64,000 nt of DNA from Paraburkholderia diazotrophica (lineage in GTDB: Bacteria > Pseudomonadota > Gammaproteobacteria > Burkholderiales > Burkholderiaceae), in contig NZ_FNYE01000025.1 in the NCBI RefSeq assembly GCF_900108945.1, positions 1-64,000 of the forward strand. Reading direction: 5' to 3'. The notes beneath the pieces are model-generated. The model ran no database searches and was not told the DNA's origin. It was given only the letters and a program-made list of their open reading frames with translations. How positions within the stretch are numbered: position 1 is the stretch's first letter; each line of letters begins with the position of its first letter. The position numbers were made by a program, and so were the translations under genes. Below are positions 34,640 to 43,709 of this stretch, piece after piece.

Positions 34640-34672
34640 CTGCGGCCAGCCGGTCAAACCGGCTGGCCGCAG
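34640..34672. terminator. Hairpin between fliD and the convergent glycosyltransferase operon
   Basis: A perfect 15-bp stem (CTGCGGCCAGCCGGT / ACCGGCTGGCCGCAG) with a three-base loop. A five-T tract follows only in the minus-strand sense, so it is mainly the terminator of the glycosyltransferase operon. Confidence 0.85.
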
Positions 34673-34688
34673 TACGTAGCGTCACGCT

Positions 34689-37184
34689 TCAGACAGCGGA
34701 CCGAGTATTCAGATGCAGTTCCCACATCCGATGGAATGCGTCGACGAGGTTGTTCGCAAAGCGCGGCGCATCGCACATCGGCGATAGCCTCGTCTGCTCG
34801 CGCAGCCCCGCACGCAACGCTGCCAGCCGGTCCGGGTCGGACGCGAACGCAACCGCCTTCTCGACGTACGCGTCCTTGTCTGCCGCCACCCATTCGCCGA
34901 GCCCGGCCGCATGAAGCAGGCTTTCGCAGATATGCGTGAGAAAGCGATCGCCCTTCAAGCCCAGCACCGGCGCGCCCATCCATAGTCCCTCGGCCGTCGT
35001 CGTGCCGCCCCCATACGGAAACGGACTCAACGCGATATCGAGGCGATTGTATGCCTCCAGATATTCGACGCGCGACGACTCGCCTTCGAGAATCAGCCGG
35101 CTCGCGTCGATGCCATGGCGCGCGAAACGCTCGATCGTCTTGATCTGCAGATAGTCGCTGCCCAGGCCGATCGCCTTCAGGAACAGCTTCGAGTCCGGCA
35201 CCCGATGCAGCACGCGAGCCCACAGCGCCACGACATCGTCCGTCACCTTGATGAGCTTGCCGAAATACCCGAAGGTGACAAATCCGTTCCGTTCCATCGG
35301 CAGCGGCCCGACATCCGGCGCATTGTCGGGCGGGGTGAAGCACAGGTAACTGTCGGGCAACCGCCACGCCTTCTCGACGAAGTGATGTTCTTCGCTTTGC
35401 GGCAACGTATGCGGATCGCCGATGAAGTAATCGATGAACTCGCAGCCGGTCGTTGCGAAGAATCCCAGCCAGCTGACCTGCAGCGGCGCCGGACGCCACG
35501 CGAAAACCGGCAGCGCGGTGAACGCCGTATGGCCGGACAGATCGATGAGGATATCGAGGTTGTCGTCGCGAATCTTCTCGGCAGCCTCCAGGGTCGACAG
35601 CTTCTCGATCGAATGCCACGCGGAGAAATGCGGCTTCAGGCGCGCCGTGATCGCGTCGTTCTTCTTGTTGAACGTCACATACGCGATCGGATCGATACGC
35701 GTGCGGTCCAGATGCCCCATGATGCTTTCGAGGAAGATGCCGACAGGATGGCCGCGCAGGTCGCCTGATACGAAACCGATCCGCAGCGGCCGCTTGCCGT
35801 CGTACGAAGAAGGCGCGTGCGTGAACGGTTTAGCCCCGGCGGCCGCCAACTGGCCATAGCGCACGGCATGCTCGCGCATGTCGAGCGCGGAATAACGCGG
35901 CGAGCCCGGCATCGTGAACAGCAGGCGCGCATAGGTCTCGATCGGATCGCATCCGAGTTCCAGCGCCTTCACGTGCATCTCGAGGCCTTCTTCGATCGCC
36001 CCGCGAGCCTGCAGAATGTCGCCGAGCGACAGATACTTCGCAGCGCTTTTCTCGCCGATCGACAGTGACTTGTTGACCGCCTCCAGCGCTTCATCGAGCT
36101 GACGGTCCTCGCGCAGCGCATTCGCGAGCATCAGCCATGCGTGATCGTCCCGGGGTGATAGTTCGAGCGCGTGACGAAGACTGAGAATCGCGGCCGGCTG
36201 TCTCTCGAGGTGGTAATAGATCAGGCCCAGGCCACGGTAGGACGGCTGATGCTCCGGATCGAGTTCGATCGCCCGCCCGCAGGACTTCAGCGCATCCTCG
36301 TGGCGTCCAAGACCGCACAGCACGCTGGCCAATGTGCAGTGCGCGTCTGCGAACTCCGGACTGATCAGGAGCACTTCGCGGCACTCGCTCTCCGCTCCGT
36401 CCAGGTCGCCCGTGTCGCGCAGCACGCAGGCGAGCGTGTTGCGCGCCTCGACATCCTCGGGACTGAGCGCCTGCCGAAGGCTCGCGAGCGCGTCGGCCAG
36501 CTCGCCGCGCTCGCGCAGCAGCAAACAGAGGCTGTGATGCGCGGCCCAAAGATTCGGCTGCAACGCCACGGCCTTGCGGAAAAGGTCGATCGCCAGTTCC
36601 GGCTTGTCCTGCTCGCGCAAGACGTTGCCGACGTTGTTGTACGCAACCGCATATTCCGGATTCAGCTCGATCGCCTTGCAATAGCTGGCCAGCGCTTCGT
36701 CGAGTTCACCCATGTCATGCAGCGCGTTGCCGAGGTTGTTGTACGCCTCCGCATATCCCGGTTGCAGGCGAATGGCTTCCGCGCAGGCGCGCATCGACGC
36801 ATCCGGCTGCTTCGCCTGACGCAGCGCATTACCGAGATTGTTATGCGCTTCCGGATAGTTGAATCTCAGGCCCAGCGCACTCTTGTAGCTGACGATCGCC
36901 TCGTCGAAGCGGCCGAGATCCGCCAGCACGTTGCCGAAATTGTTGTAGTAGATCGCGTCGGGCCGTACCGCGAGCGACTGCTCGATCAGCTTCACGCCGA
37001 CGTCGGTCCTGTGCAGCTGGCACGCGAGCAGTCCGAGAAAATGCAGCGCATCCGGCTGCTGCGGGTCTGCCCGCAGCACGTCCTCGTACAGCGAACGTGC
37101 GGCATCGAACCGGCCAGCGCGATGATGGCCGAGCGCCTGTTCGATCGACGCCGGAATATCGGCAATGCGTTCAACCTCGCTCAT
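34689..37184 (-). CDS. TPR-containing SPINDLY/O-GlcNAc-transferase-type glycosyltransferase (GT41), copy 1
   Basis: A soluble protein of about 831 aa. Residues ~10-430 are about twelve tetratricopeptide repeats with the canonical pattern (AEAYNNLGNALHDMGELDEA, AVAYNNVGNVLREQDKPELA). From ~480 the catalytic GT41 half begins (LRIGFVSGDLRGHPVGIFLE), with DILIDLSGHTAF, a donor-side SYLCFTPP and the C-terminal SPFPYGGGTTTAEGLWMG. In bacteria such enzymes glycosylate proteins, often flagellin or adhesins; here fliC-fliD is adjacent. ATG 37184 and GTG 37190 are both possible; the GTG overlaps the upstream stop. The second copy lies immediately upstream. Substrate and sugar are inferred, not shown. 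Confidence 0.88.
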   Translation of the reverse strand: MSEVERIADIPASIEQALGHHRAGRFDAARSLYEDVLRADPQQPDALHFLGLLACQLHRTDVGVKLIEQSLAVRPDAIYYNNFGNVLADLGRFDEAIVSYKSALGLRFNYPEAHNNLGNALRQAKQPDASMRACAEAIRLQPGYAEAYNNLGNALHDMGELDEALASYCKAIELNPEYAVAYNNVGNVLREQDKPELAIDLFRKAVALQPNLWAAHHSLCLLLRERGELADALASLRQALSPEDVEARNTLACVLRDTGDLDGAESECREVLLISPEFADAHCTLASVLCGLGRHEDALKSCGRAIELDPEHQPSYRGLGLIYYHLERQPAAILSLRHALELSPRDDHAWLMLANALREDRQLDEALEAVNKSLSIGEKSAAKYLSLGDILQARGAIEEGLEMHVKALELGCDPIETYARLLFTMPGSPRYSALDMREHAVRYGQLAAAGAKPFTHAPSSYDGKRPLRIGFVSGDLRGHPVGIFLESIMGHLDRTRIDPIAYVTFNKKNDAITARLKPHFSAWHSIEKLSTLEAAEKIRDDNLDILIDLSGHTAFTALPVFAWRPAPLQVSWLGFFATTGCEFIDYFIGDPHTLPQSEEHHFVEKAWRLPDSYLCFTPPDNAPDVGPLPMERNGFVTFGYFGKLIKVTDDVVALWARVLHRVPDSKLFLKAIGLGSDYLQIKTIERFARHGIDASRLILEGESSRVEYLEAYNRLDIALSPFPYGGGTTTAEGLWMGAPVLGLKGDRFLTHICESLLHAAGLGEWVAADKDAYVEKAVAFASDPDRLAALRAGLREQTRLSPMCDAPRFANNLVDAFHRMWELHLNTRSAV

Positions 37185-37186
37185 GT

Positions 37187-39007
37187 TCACGACGCCTCGT
37201 TTTTCGTCTGCAGCCGCTGCGCGAGGTTTTCATCCCACATTGCATGCAGGGCGTCCTCCAGGTGGCGCGCGAAGCGCGGTGCATCGCACAGCGGCGACGC
37301 GAGCACCTGCGCACGCAGCCCGGCGCGCAGATCGCCCACTGCCTGCAGATTGGCGGCGAACGCAACGGCTCGCCCGATGTAGTCGTCGCGGGATTGCGCG
37401 ATCCACGTATCACCGAGTCCCGCCGCATGCACGATGCTCTCGACGATGTGCGAGACGAAGCGATCGCCGTGCATGCCGAGCACGGGTACGCCCATCCACA
37501 GGCTCTCGGCCGCTGTCGTGCCCGACGAGTACGGGAACGGGCTCAGCGCGATATCGACGCGGTTGTACGCATCCAGATAATCGCCGCGCGCCGAGAACCC
37601 TTCGAGCAGCAGTTGCTCCGCGCCGATCCCATGCATCGAGAAGCGCTTGAGCGTCGTCTCGCGGATATCGTCGAAGTCGAGCTGTGCGGCCTTCAGCAGC
37701 AGGCGAGAGCCCGGCACGCGGCGCAGGATCGCCGCCCACGTCGCAACGACGACATCGGTCATTTTGGTGAGCCGGCCGAAATAGCCGAATGTGACGACGC
37801 CGTTTTTCAGCGCGGGCAACGGGCCGACTGCCGGCGCGCGGTCCGGCGGCGTGAAGCACAGGTAGCTGTCCGGCAGCCGCCACGGCTTTTCGACGAAGTG
37901 ATGTTCTTCGCCCTGCGGCAGCACGTGACGGTCGCCGAGCAGGTAGTCAATCGCCTTGAGCCCCGTGCTCGCGAAATAACCGGGCCAGCTGACCTGAACG
38001 GGCGCGGGCTTCCACGCGAACAGCGCAAGGCGGTTGTGCGTCGTATGCCCGGACGCATCAATTAGTACATCGATCTTGTCGTTGCGGATCTGCTGGGCAG
38101 CGGCGAAGTCGCGGATGCCCGCGATCGACTGCCAGCTGTTGAAATGCGGCTTGAGGCGGACGGTCAATTCGTCTTCCTCCCGTGATGTCTGGTAAGCCAC
38201 CAGTTCAACGCGGGCGGGATCGAGACTCTTGACCACGTTCTCGAGAAAATACCCGACGGGATGACACCGCAGATCCGACGACACGATCCCGACGCGCAAC
38301 GGCCGTTCGGTGCGCGGCGCCATGCCGACGAGCCAACTCCGGAACGGCTGGGCCGCCTCTTCCACAACCTGTGCAAACTTGCGCGCCTCGTCCAGATACT
38401 GTTCGGGCGTCGTGCCCGTGGCGTAGTTCAACGCAGTCAGCCGGTTGCTGCGCGGCTCGAGCTCAGCCGGGGCCCGCTCGGTGGCGATCTGCCATGCCTC
38501 CAGCGCCGCCGGCAGCTCGTCCAGCGAGAGCAGCACATTGGCGAGATTGTTGTACGCGCGTCCATTGCCGGGCTGCAATTCCAGCACCTTGCAGAACGAC
38601 TGCACCGCATCGTGATACTGCTTCAGCCCACGCTGCGCGATGCCGAGGTTGTTGTAGGCGTCGGCGTGCTCCGGCTGCATCTGCGTGACCAGCCGGAAAC
38701 ATTCGGCAGCGGCAGCCACCCGGCGATGCGCCGCCATCACGTTGCCGAGCGCGAAGTAGTAGTCCGGCTTGGGATCGCGACTGATCGCCTCCATGATCAG
38801 GTCCGCCGCCCGCGCATGCTCGCCGCTGCGATACGCGACCATGCCGCGCAGATTCAGCGCGCCGGCATGCGCCGGATCGATGGCGAGCACTTCACGGCAC
38901 AGCTCGTCCGCTTCGTCGAGCCGGTCGCTACGGCACAGTGCATCGGCGCGCGACAACAACTCGTCCGTCGTCTCGCCGCTCAGGTCGGCAAACTTGAATT
39001 CGCTCAT
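37187..39007 (-). CDS. TPR-containing SPINDLY/O-GlcNAc-transferase-type glycosyltransferase (GT41), copy 2
   Basis: A 606-aa paralogue of the next gene with fewer repeats: about five TPR units in residues ~15-200 (HADAYNNLGIAQRGLKQYHD), then the same catalytic half (LRVGIVSSDLRCHPVGYFLE, VLIDASGHTTHNRLALFAWK, SPFPYSSGTTAAESLWMG). The two catalytic halves match along their length, including near-identical ends (LCDAPRFARHLEDALHAMW here, MCDAPRFANNLVDAFHRMW in copy 1), so they arose by duplication. Its stop overlaps the start of copy 1, implying coupled translation. ATG 39007 was preferred because MSEFKFADLSGE begins the conserved part. Confidence 0.88.
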   Translation of the reverse strand: MSEFKFADLSGETTDELLSRADALCRSDRLDEADELCREVLAIDPAHAGALNLRGMVAYRSGEHARAADLIMEAISRDPKPDYYFALGNVMAAHRRVAAAAECFRLVTQMQPEHADAYNNLGIAQRGLKQYHDAVQSFCKVLELQPGNGRAYNNLANVLLSLDELPAALEAWQIATERAPAELEPRSNRLTALNYATGTTPEQYLDEARKFAQVVEEAAQPFRSWLVGMAPRTERPLRVGIVSSDLRCHPVGYFLENVVKSLDPARVELVAYQTSREEDELTVRLKPHFNSWQSIAGIRDFAAAQQIRNDKIDVLIDASGHTTHNRLALFAWKPAPVQVSWPGYFASTGLKAIDYLLGDRHVLPQGEEHHFVEKPWRLPDSYLCFTPPDRAPAVGPLPALKNGVVTFGYFGRLTKMTDVVVATWAAILRRVPGSRLLLKAAQLDFDDIRETTLKRFSMHGIGAEQLLLEGFSARGDYLDAYNRVDIALSPFPYSSGTTAAESLWMGVPVLGMHGDRFVSHIVESIVHAAGLGDTWIAQSRDDYIGRAVAFAANLQAVGDLRAGLRAQVLASPLCDAPRFARHLEDALHAMWDENLAQRLQTKNEAS

Positions 39008-39214
39008 GAATAGATGTTTCCGTCGAAAAACAATGCGGGAAACAGCGGGTTTAATCGGAAAATGACCGGACTGAAAAAACCCTGCTGCCAAATCGTGCAC
39101 GCAGCACGCCATACTTCGATTCTGGCAACAGTCGACCTACGGCGATCTCTCGATTAAACCCCGCAAATGACCGCAATTCGCGGGCTTATGACGACGCGCG
39201 CGGCCGATGCCCGC

Positions 39215-40045
39215 TCACTGCGTGCCGGCCATCGTCCGCTGAAACAGCTCGCTCTGGCGTTGACGGAATACGGCGAGATATTCAGAGAAGCCCGTCTCGC
39301 GGACCGCGAACTTCAGGCCGTCGAGCATCAGCAATTCGGCCCCGAGATGTCGGATCGGGCTCGCCGAGGTCGGCATGGTCAGCGCGTTATAGTTTCTGAC
39401 CCGCCACTGTGGCTGGGTGCACAGGAGCAGCGACGCCATCCGCTCGATCAGGAACACCTTTGCCGGCGCGGCGTCCTTTACGTAGGTCACGGACTCATTC
39501 AGCCCTTCAGCCAGTTCGCCCACACCGGATTCCGCAATCGCGAACAACTGGTCGCACAGGCCGATCCATTCGGCCCAGAAAGCCGGTTTGGCGACCAGGT
39601 AATTGCAGAACACGATCTCCTTCGACGTCATCACCAGCGTGTTGATGTCGAGTGAAGGCATGATCTGCTTCAGCGCGCCAACCAGCGTCGGCGCGATACC
39701 CGGATGCGCATGGCAGGCGTGCTCGAACACATTGAGGTAGAACGCGCCCACGTCGTAGAACATCGGAAACGTGACGACATCGACGTCGTCTGGCGTTTCC
39801 GCCAGAAACCGAAATACCGTTTCGGACGACAGCCTGCTCTTCGCGCCGAACTTAGGCGAAAGGAACCCGTATCCCTCGTTCGGGTTCAACGGGTTATTCA
39901 ACAGGAACTGGCGGATGGGCCAGTATTCGTACCAGTCCGGGCGCCCGCCTGTGTTGTCGAGCGGAATGAATCCTGCATCGAGAGACGCGCGCGTCTCGCT
40001 GGAATAGAAAATCTGATAGACGTTCGCTTTCATTCGATCACTCAT
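39215..40045 (-). CDS. Uncharacterised protein of a glycosylation locus
   Basis: I do not recognise a named family. The 276-aa protein is soluble, with no signal peptide or membrane segment. It is rich in aromatic residues and has notable stretches: KANVYQIFYSSETRASLDAG, RPDWYEYWPIRQFLL, NPNEGYGFLSPKFGAKS and VVTFPMFYDVGAFYLNVFEH. The layout suggests an enzyme, perhaps a nucleotide-sugar or transferase fold. It lies between two transferases and a methyltransferase, so a role in sugar modification is likely. ATG 40045 or the internal ATG at 40033 could be the start; neither has a strong ribosome site. It ends 208 bases before the GT41 pair. Confidence 0.7.
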   Translation of the reverse strand: MSDRMKANVYQIFYSSETRASLDAGFIPLDNTGGRPDWYEYWPIRQFLLNNPLNPNEGYGFLSPKFGAKSRLSSETVFRFLAETPDDVDVVTFPMFYDVGAFYLNVFEHACHAHPGIAPTLVGALKQIMPSLDINTLVMTSKEIVFCNYLVAKPAFWAEWIGLCDQLFAIAESGVGELAEGLNESVTYVKDAAPAKVFLIERMASLLLCTQPQWRVRNYNALTMPTSASPIRHLGAELLMLDGLKFAVRETGFSEYLAVFRQRQSELFQRTMAGTQ

Positions 40046-40105
40046 TTACGCGCCGCAACCTGCTACCCGGCGAGACCGATTTCCGGCACCAGCGCTCACC
40101 GCACA

Positions 40106-40786
40106 TCACGCCTGCGCCGGCACTGCCTTGATCACGTATTGCAGCGGCAACGCATCGCGTACGGCCGCCTCGCCATCGCCGCCCGCCGCCGCGGCCATCG
40201 CCTTGATGACGGGAAGGAACGTTTCGCGCTGCGGCTCGTGGAAGATGCGGCGCGCGCCGTCCTCGATCCGGTAGCCGGTCTGCGCGAACATCTCGAGCAT
40301 CGTTTGCAGCGTGAACCAGCGCAGATGCGTGCGATCGAGGAGTCCCATATCGGCGTAACGCAGATCGCCGTAGCTCAGGCGCGCCTGAATGCTCCAGTGC
40401 TGCATGTTCGGGATGCAGGCCACCACGTAGCCACCGTTGTTCGCGGTCAGCGCGGCATGAATCTTTCGCAGGACATTCCAGGGATCGCGCAGATGCTCCA
40501 GCACATCGGCAAATACGTAGCAGTCCGCGGCCAGATCGGACCTGAAGCGCGCCTCGTCGACCGACTCGATATCCAGAACGGTCACCTCGTCGCAATGCGC
40601 GCGGGCCAGTTCTGCATATTCGGGCACCACCTCGATTCCGATGTAATGCACGCTGGGGTTGAGCTTGCGGTACTCCCTCGCCAGCGCTCCCGAGCTGCAT
40701 CCCACCTCGACAATCCTGCGGACGTGGTTCGGCATCAGTTTCAGCAGTTCGTCGTTGTGAATGTGATGGACCGGAGTCTGTTTCAT
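40106..40786 (-). CDS. SAM-dependent methyltransferase
   Basis: A 226-aa class I methyltransferase. Motif I is IVEVGCSSGALAREY (residues 25-39), the acidic post-I residue is in IGIEVVPEYAELA, and FADVLEHLRDPWNVLRKI is typical of the methyltransf_11/23 group. The target is unknown, but its place in a glycosyltransferase cluster suggests methylation of a sugar on flagellin or lipopolysaccharide. It is upstream of the uncharacterised 276-aa gene (60-base gap) and probably co-transcribed. Confidence 0.88.
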   Translation of the reverse strand: MKQTPVHHIHNDELLKLMPNHVRRIVEVGCSSGALAREYRKLNPSVHYIGIEVVPEYAELARAHCDEVTVLDIESVDEARFRSDLAADCYVFADVLEHLRDPWNVLRKIHAALTANNGGYVVACIPNMQHWSIQARLSYGDLRYADMGLLDRTHLRWFTLQTMLEMFAQTGYRIEDGARRIFHEPQRETFLPVIKAMAAAAGGDGEAAVRDALPLQYVIKAVPAQA

Positions 40787-41032
40787 GGCGAAGGGAAAGT
40801 AGATGGAGACGGGTGGCCCGAGTATAGGCAGCGACCGTCGCGTTCAATCCGCCAATCAAAGCGGACTATTGCACCTTTTTCGTTTGACCGACGGCCTGCG
40901 CGCCGCCTCACCGGTGCTCTCCGTTTTTTCGCCCAGTCCTTCGCCGATCCACACCCCTTGCCGTGGCCGATGAGGTATCGCATCATCGCCGGATTGATAT
41001 GCGCTAGTCCGATTCAGGCGGAAACAACAACA

Positions 41033-41746
41033 GTGAAACCCATCAGGCTTGTTTGTGCGACCCGTTCGCCACGAGAAACGTTTTTGACGCACACCGCGCT
41101 CGGACTCTCGCTCAGTCTGTATCGCTTTCCTCAGGCCCCGGAGTTGCTGCTCTTCGATAACAATACGCGTGGACTACCGGTTGTTTATAACGTCGCGATC
41201 GATGCGGCGAAGAAAGATCCGGCGATTCTCGTATTCGCACACGACGATATCCTGCTCAACGATTTCTACTGGGTGGAACGCATTCGCGAAGCCGCGCAGC
41301 ATTTCGATATTGCAGGTGTCGCGGGCAACCGGCGTCGCGTCGCACAGCAAGCGGCGTGGGCTTTCGTGAAAGCGAATCCCGATGTGGACGGATCGCAGCC
41401 CTCGCATTTCAATTGGGATCAGCCGCAATACCTGAGCGGAGCGGTGGGGCACGGCAAGATGTTTCCGTGCGAAGTCTCCCGCTATGGTCCTTCGGGTGTC
41501 GAATGCAAATTACTTGATGGCCTGTTGCTGATTGCCGATAGCGAAAAACTCGCTGCGCACGACCTGCGCTTCGACGAGCGCTTCGACTTCCATTTTTACG
41601 ACCTGGATTTTTGCCGCCAGGCCGAACTGCGCAACATGAAAATGGGCACCTGGCCGATCAGCGTCGTGCATGAAAGCGCGGGCGCATTCGCGACCCCGCG
41701 GTGGCATGCCGGCTACAGAAAGTATCTGGAAAAATATGGCGAGTGA
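41033..41746 (+). CDS. Glycosyltransferase with a StrF-like/GT2-type domain
   Basis: A 237-aa protein resembling the glyco_tranf_2_5 (StrF-type) domain: conserved N-terminal strand (KPIRLVCATRSPRETFLTHT), a metal/donor motif in VFAHDDILLNDFYWVERI (residues 66-83) and the acceptor-side DLDFCRQAELRNMKMG. Sugar and acceptor are unknown. I chose the GTG at 41033; an ATG at 40970 is in frame but adds a poor-looking segment. It is transcribed away from the methyltransferase-GT41 genes, and looks like part of the same locus. Confidence 0.75.
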   Translation: MKPIRLVCATRSPRETFLTHTALGLSLSLYRFPQAPELLLFDNNTRGLPVVYNVAIDAAKKDPAILVFAHDDILLNDFYWVERIREAAQHFDIAGVAGNRRRVAQQAAWAFVKANPDVDGSQPSHFNWDQPQYLSGAVGHGKMFPCEVSRYGPSGVECKLLDGLLLIADSEKLAAHDLRFDERFDFHFYDLDFCRQAELRNMKMGTWPISVVHESAGAFATPRWHAGYRKYLEKYGE

Positions 41747-41822
41747 TGGCCGGCGTTGAGGCGCATGCCCGCGTGAGATTCCTCGTGGGCGTGGCATGCG
41801 CTGATACGGCGCACTCGCACGC

Positions 41823-42063
41823 GCTGTCCGGATGCGCGGCGACCCACGCGTGCCGCTTCTCGTGAATCTTCAGCACGCGCGCGACCATCTGCGGATATTG
41901 CTGGACGAACGCCTTGTTAATGTTTAGAAACCCGTAGTTATCGAATTCGACGTTTGCGATACAGCAAGTGATTGCCGTCGTCGATCTGCGCAACGGCCAA
42001 GAGCGGGTCGAGCTAGACCCATACGTCGACTTTGCCATTCTCGAGCGCTACGCGGCCCGTCTG
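41823..42063 (-). pseudogene. Remnant of an ABC-transporter substrate-binding protein gene
   Basis: Minus-strand translation gives a stretch like sulfonate/nitrate/taurine binding proteins: QTGRVALENGKVDVWV, then a TAG stop (42013-42015), then LDPLLAVAQIDDGNHLLYRK, then after a frameshift VEFDNYGFLNINKAFVQQYP and ARVLKIHEKRHAWVAAHPD. It has at least one stop and one frame change and lacks both ends, so it is a decayed fragment. It sits beside tRNA-Arg, a common site for integration and deletion. Confidence 0.65.
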
Positions 42064-42278
42064 AATGCTGGAGGTCAGGCGAGGCCCGAATCATGCCCGT
42101 TTTTTTCGTGACGACAGAAATGGTGACTGCAGCCGTGAGCCACCCCGTCGGTTCGATGGATGCAAATGGAGCACGCTGAGGCAGAAAAGCCCGAAGTCGC
42201 CGTAAGCACATCGCCGTTTCCAGAGAGAGAACCGGAACGAGAGAATGAATGCAAAACCGCGGGGAGGTAAGTCGGAGA

Positions 42279-42354
42279 TGGCGCGCCCGGCTGGGATCGA
42301 ACCAGCAACCCCTGCCTTCGGAGGGCAGTACTCTATCCATTGAGCTACGGGCGC
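42279..42354 (-). tRNA. tRNA-Arg (anticodon CCG)
   Basis: A 76-base cloverleaf with acceptor stem GCGCCCG/CGGGCGC, D-loop AGCTCAATGGATAGAGT, anticodon stem CTGCC/GGCAG with loop CTCCGAA (anticodon CCG, reading CGG), T-arm with GGTTCGATCCC and an encoded CCA. The pseudogene lies immediately downstream on the same strand. Confidence 0.97.
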
Positions 42355-42688
42355 ATTCGGCGGAAATGCTCGGCGAAAAGCGCTGCAAAATCACAGGGTT
42401 GATGCGACATGCGGCGCCAGAGCGAGACCGAGAGGATACCTGTTTTCAGGCGACCCGTCCACCGCGGTCCCGACCGGTGCGGTCCGCCGAGCCGTCGAAG
42501 GCGATGTCCAGTCAGTCGCAAAAAAGCGCCAGAACCGAAAAAAGTCCGCGTAAACGCCTACTGAACACGCTTCCGGCCTGCGCACCGGCGCCGAAACCTT
42601 CCGTCTATAATCGTCCGTGGCTTATCAAGAACAAAGTCGTTGCCGTCGCGCTGTACCGCTCACAACACCCATGGGAGACGAGACAAGC
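42355..42688. other. Intergenic region between tRNA-Arg and the cytochrome c gene
   Basis: No supported gene. A TATAAT at 42606-42611 could be the -10 box of the cytochrome gene, but no -35 box lies at a suitable spacing. Confidence 0.5.
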
Positions 42689-43621
42689 ATGAGCGAAGCA
42701 CCACACGGAGCCCCGATCAAGACCCCCGGACAGCTGATCGCCGCAGTCATCGCCGGCTTTGCTGTCCCCATCGCCATCATCGTTCTGCTCGCCTACTACG
42801 TCGACAACTCGACTCGCACAGGCGCTGGCACCGATGGTCTGTCCGACGCCGTCGTCGACTCGCGCACCGCCCCCATCGCCAAAGTCGACATTCGCGACGC
42901 CAACGCGCCGCGCGTCTACAAGACGGGCGAGGAAGTGTACAAGGCCGTCTGCTCGGCCTGTCACGCGGCGGGCGCGGCGGGCGCGCCGAAATTCACCAAC
43001 ACGGGCGACTGGGCGCCGCGCATCGCTCAGGGCTTCGACACGCTCTGGCACACCGCGCTGACCGGCAAGGGCGCGATGCCCCCGCGCGGCGGCACGAGCC
43101 CGGACGACTACAGCGACTATGAAATCGGCCTCGCCGTCGCTTACATGGCGAACAACGCGGGGGCGAAATTCGCCGATCCGCCGAAGCCCGTGCCGGGCCA
43201 GCCGGCCGCAGGCCCCGCGGGCGCATCCGGCGCGGCAGCCGCTTCGGGCGCCGAAGCCGCATCGGGCGCAGCAGCAGGCGCGTCCGACACCGCCAGCGCA
43301 CAGGCCGCCGCCGCGATGGCCGCGATGAAGAATGTGCCGCAAACCGCCGCACCCGCATCGGGCGCGCAAAGCGCGGACGCATCGCAGGCGGGAAAGGCGC
43401 TGTATCAGCAGGTCTGCCAGGCCTGTCACGCGGCGGGCGTGCTGAATGCGCCGAAATTCGGCGACAAGGAAGCCTGGGCGCCGCGCCTGAAAGACCCGAT
43501 CGACACCATCTACAACTACGCGCTGCACGGCAAGGGCGCGATGCCGCCGAAGGGCGGCTCGAACGCATCGGACGCGGACGTGAAAGCCGCCGTCGATTAC
43601 ATGATCAGCGCGGCGAAATAA
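42689..43621 (+). CDS. Membrane-anchored di-haem cytochrome c (c5 type)
   Basis: A 310-aa electron-transfer protein. An N-terminal membrane anchor (LIAAVIAGFAVPIAIIVLLA) is followed by two similar cytochrome c domains with haem-binding CSACH (about residue 92) and CQACH (about 238), each followed by a ligand Met in GKGAMPPRGG and GKGAMPPKGG. The domains are joined by an Ala/Gly/Ser linker of about 75 residues. It probably passes electrons in the periplasm from the bc1 complex or a similar donor. ATG 42689 has GGGAGA upstream. It stands alone with its own terminator. Confidence 0.93.
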   Translation: MSEAPHGAPIKTPGQLIAAVIAGFAVPIAIIVLLAYYVDNSTRTGAGTDGLSDAVVDSRTAPIAKVDIRDANAPRVYKTGEEVYKAVCSACHAAGAAGAPKFTNTGDWAPRIAQGFDTLWHTALTGKGAMPPRGGTSPDDYSDYEIGLAVAYMANNAGAKFADPPKPVPGQPAAGPAGASGAAAASGAEAASGAAAGASDTASAQAAAAMAAMKNVPQTAAPASGAQSADASQAGKALYQQVCQACHAAGVLNAPKFGDKEAWAPRLKDPIDTIYNYALHGKGAMPPKGGSNASDADVKAAVDYMISAAK

Positions 43622-43653
43622 GCAGCGCGCATCTTAAGCCCCAGCCGCAACGA

Positions 43654-43679
43654 AAAATCCCCGCCTCGTGCGGGGATTT
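43654..43679. terminator. Terminator between the cytochrome c gene and rep
   Basis: AAATCCCCGC / GCGGGGATTT with a five-base loop; symmetrical A and T tracts allow it to serve the two convergent genes. Confidence 0.88.
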
Positions 43680-43709
43680 CTCATTCATGCGGCATGCGCG
43701 GCCCGCGCA

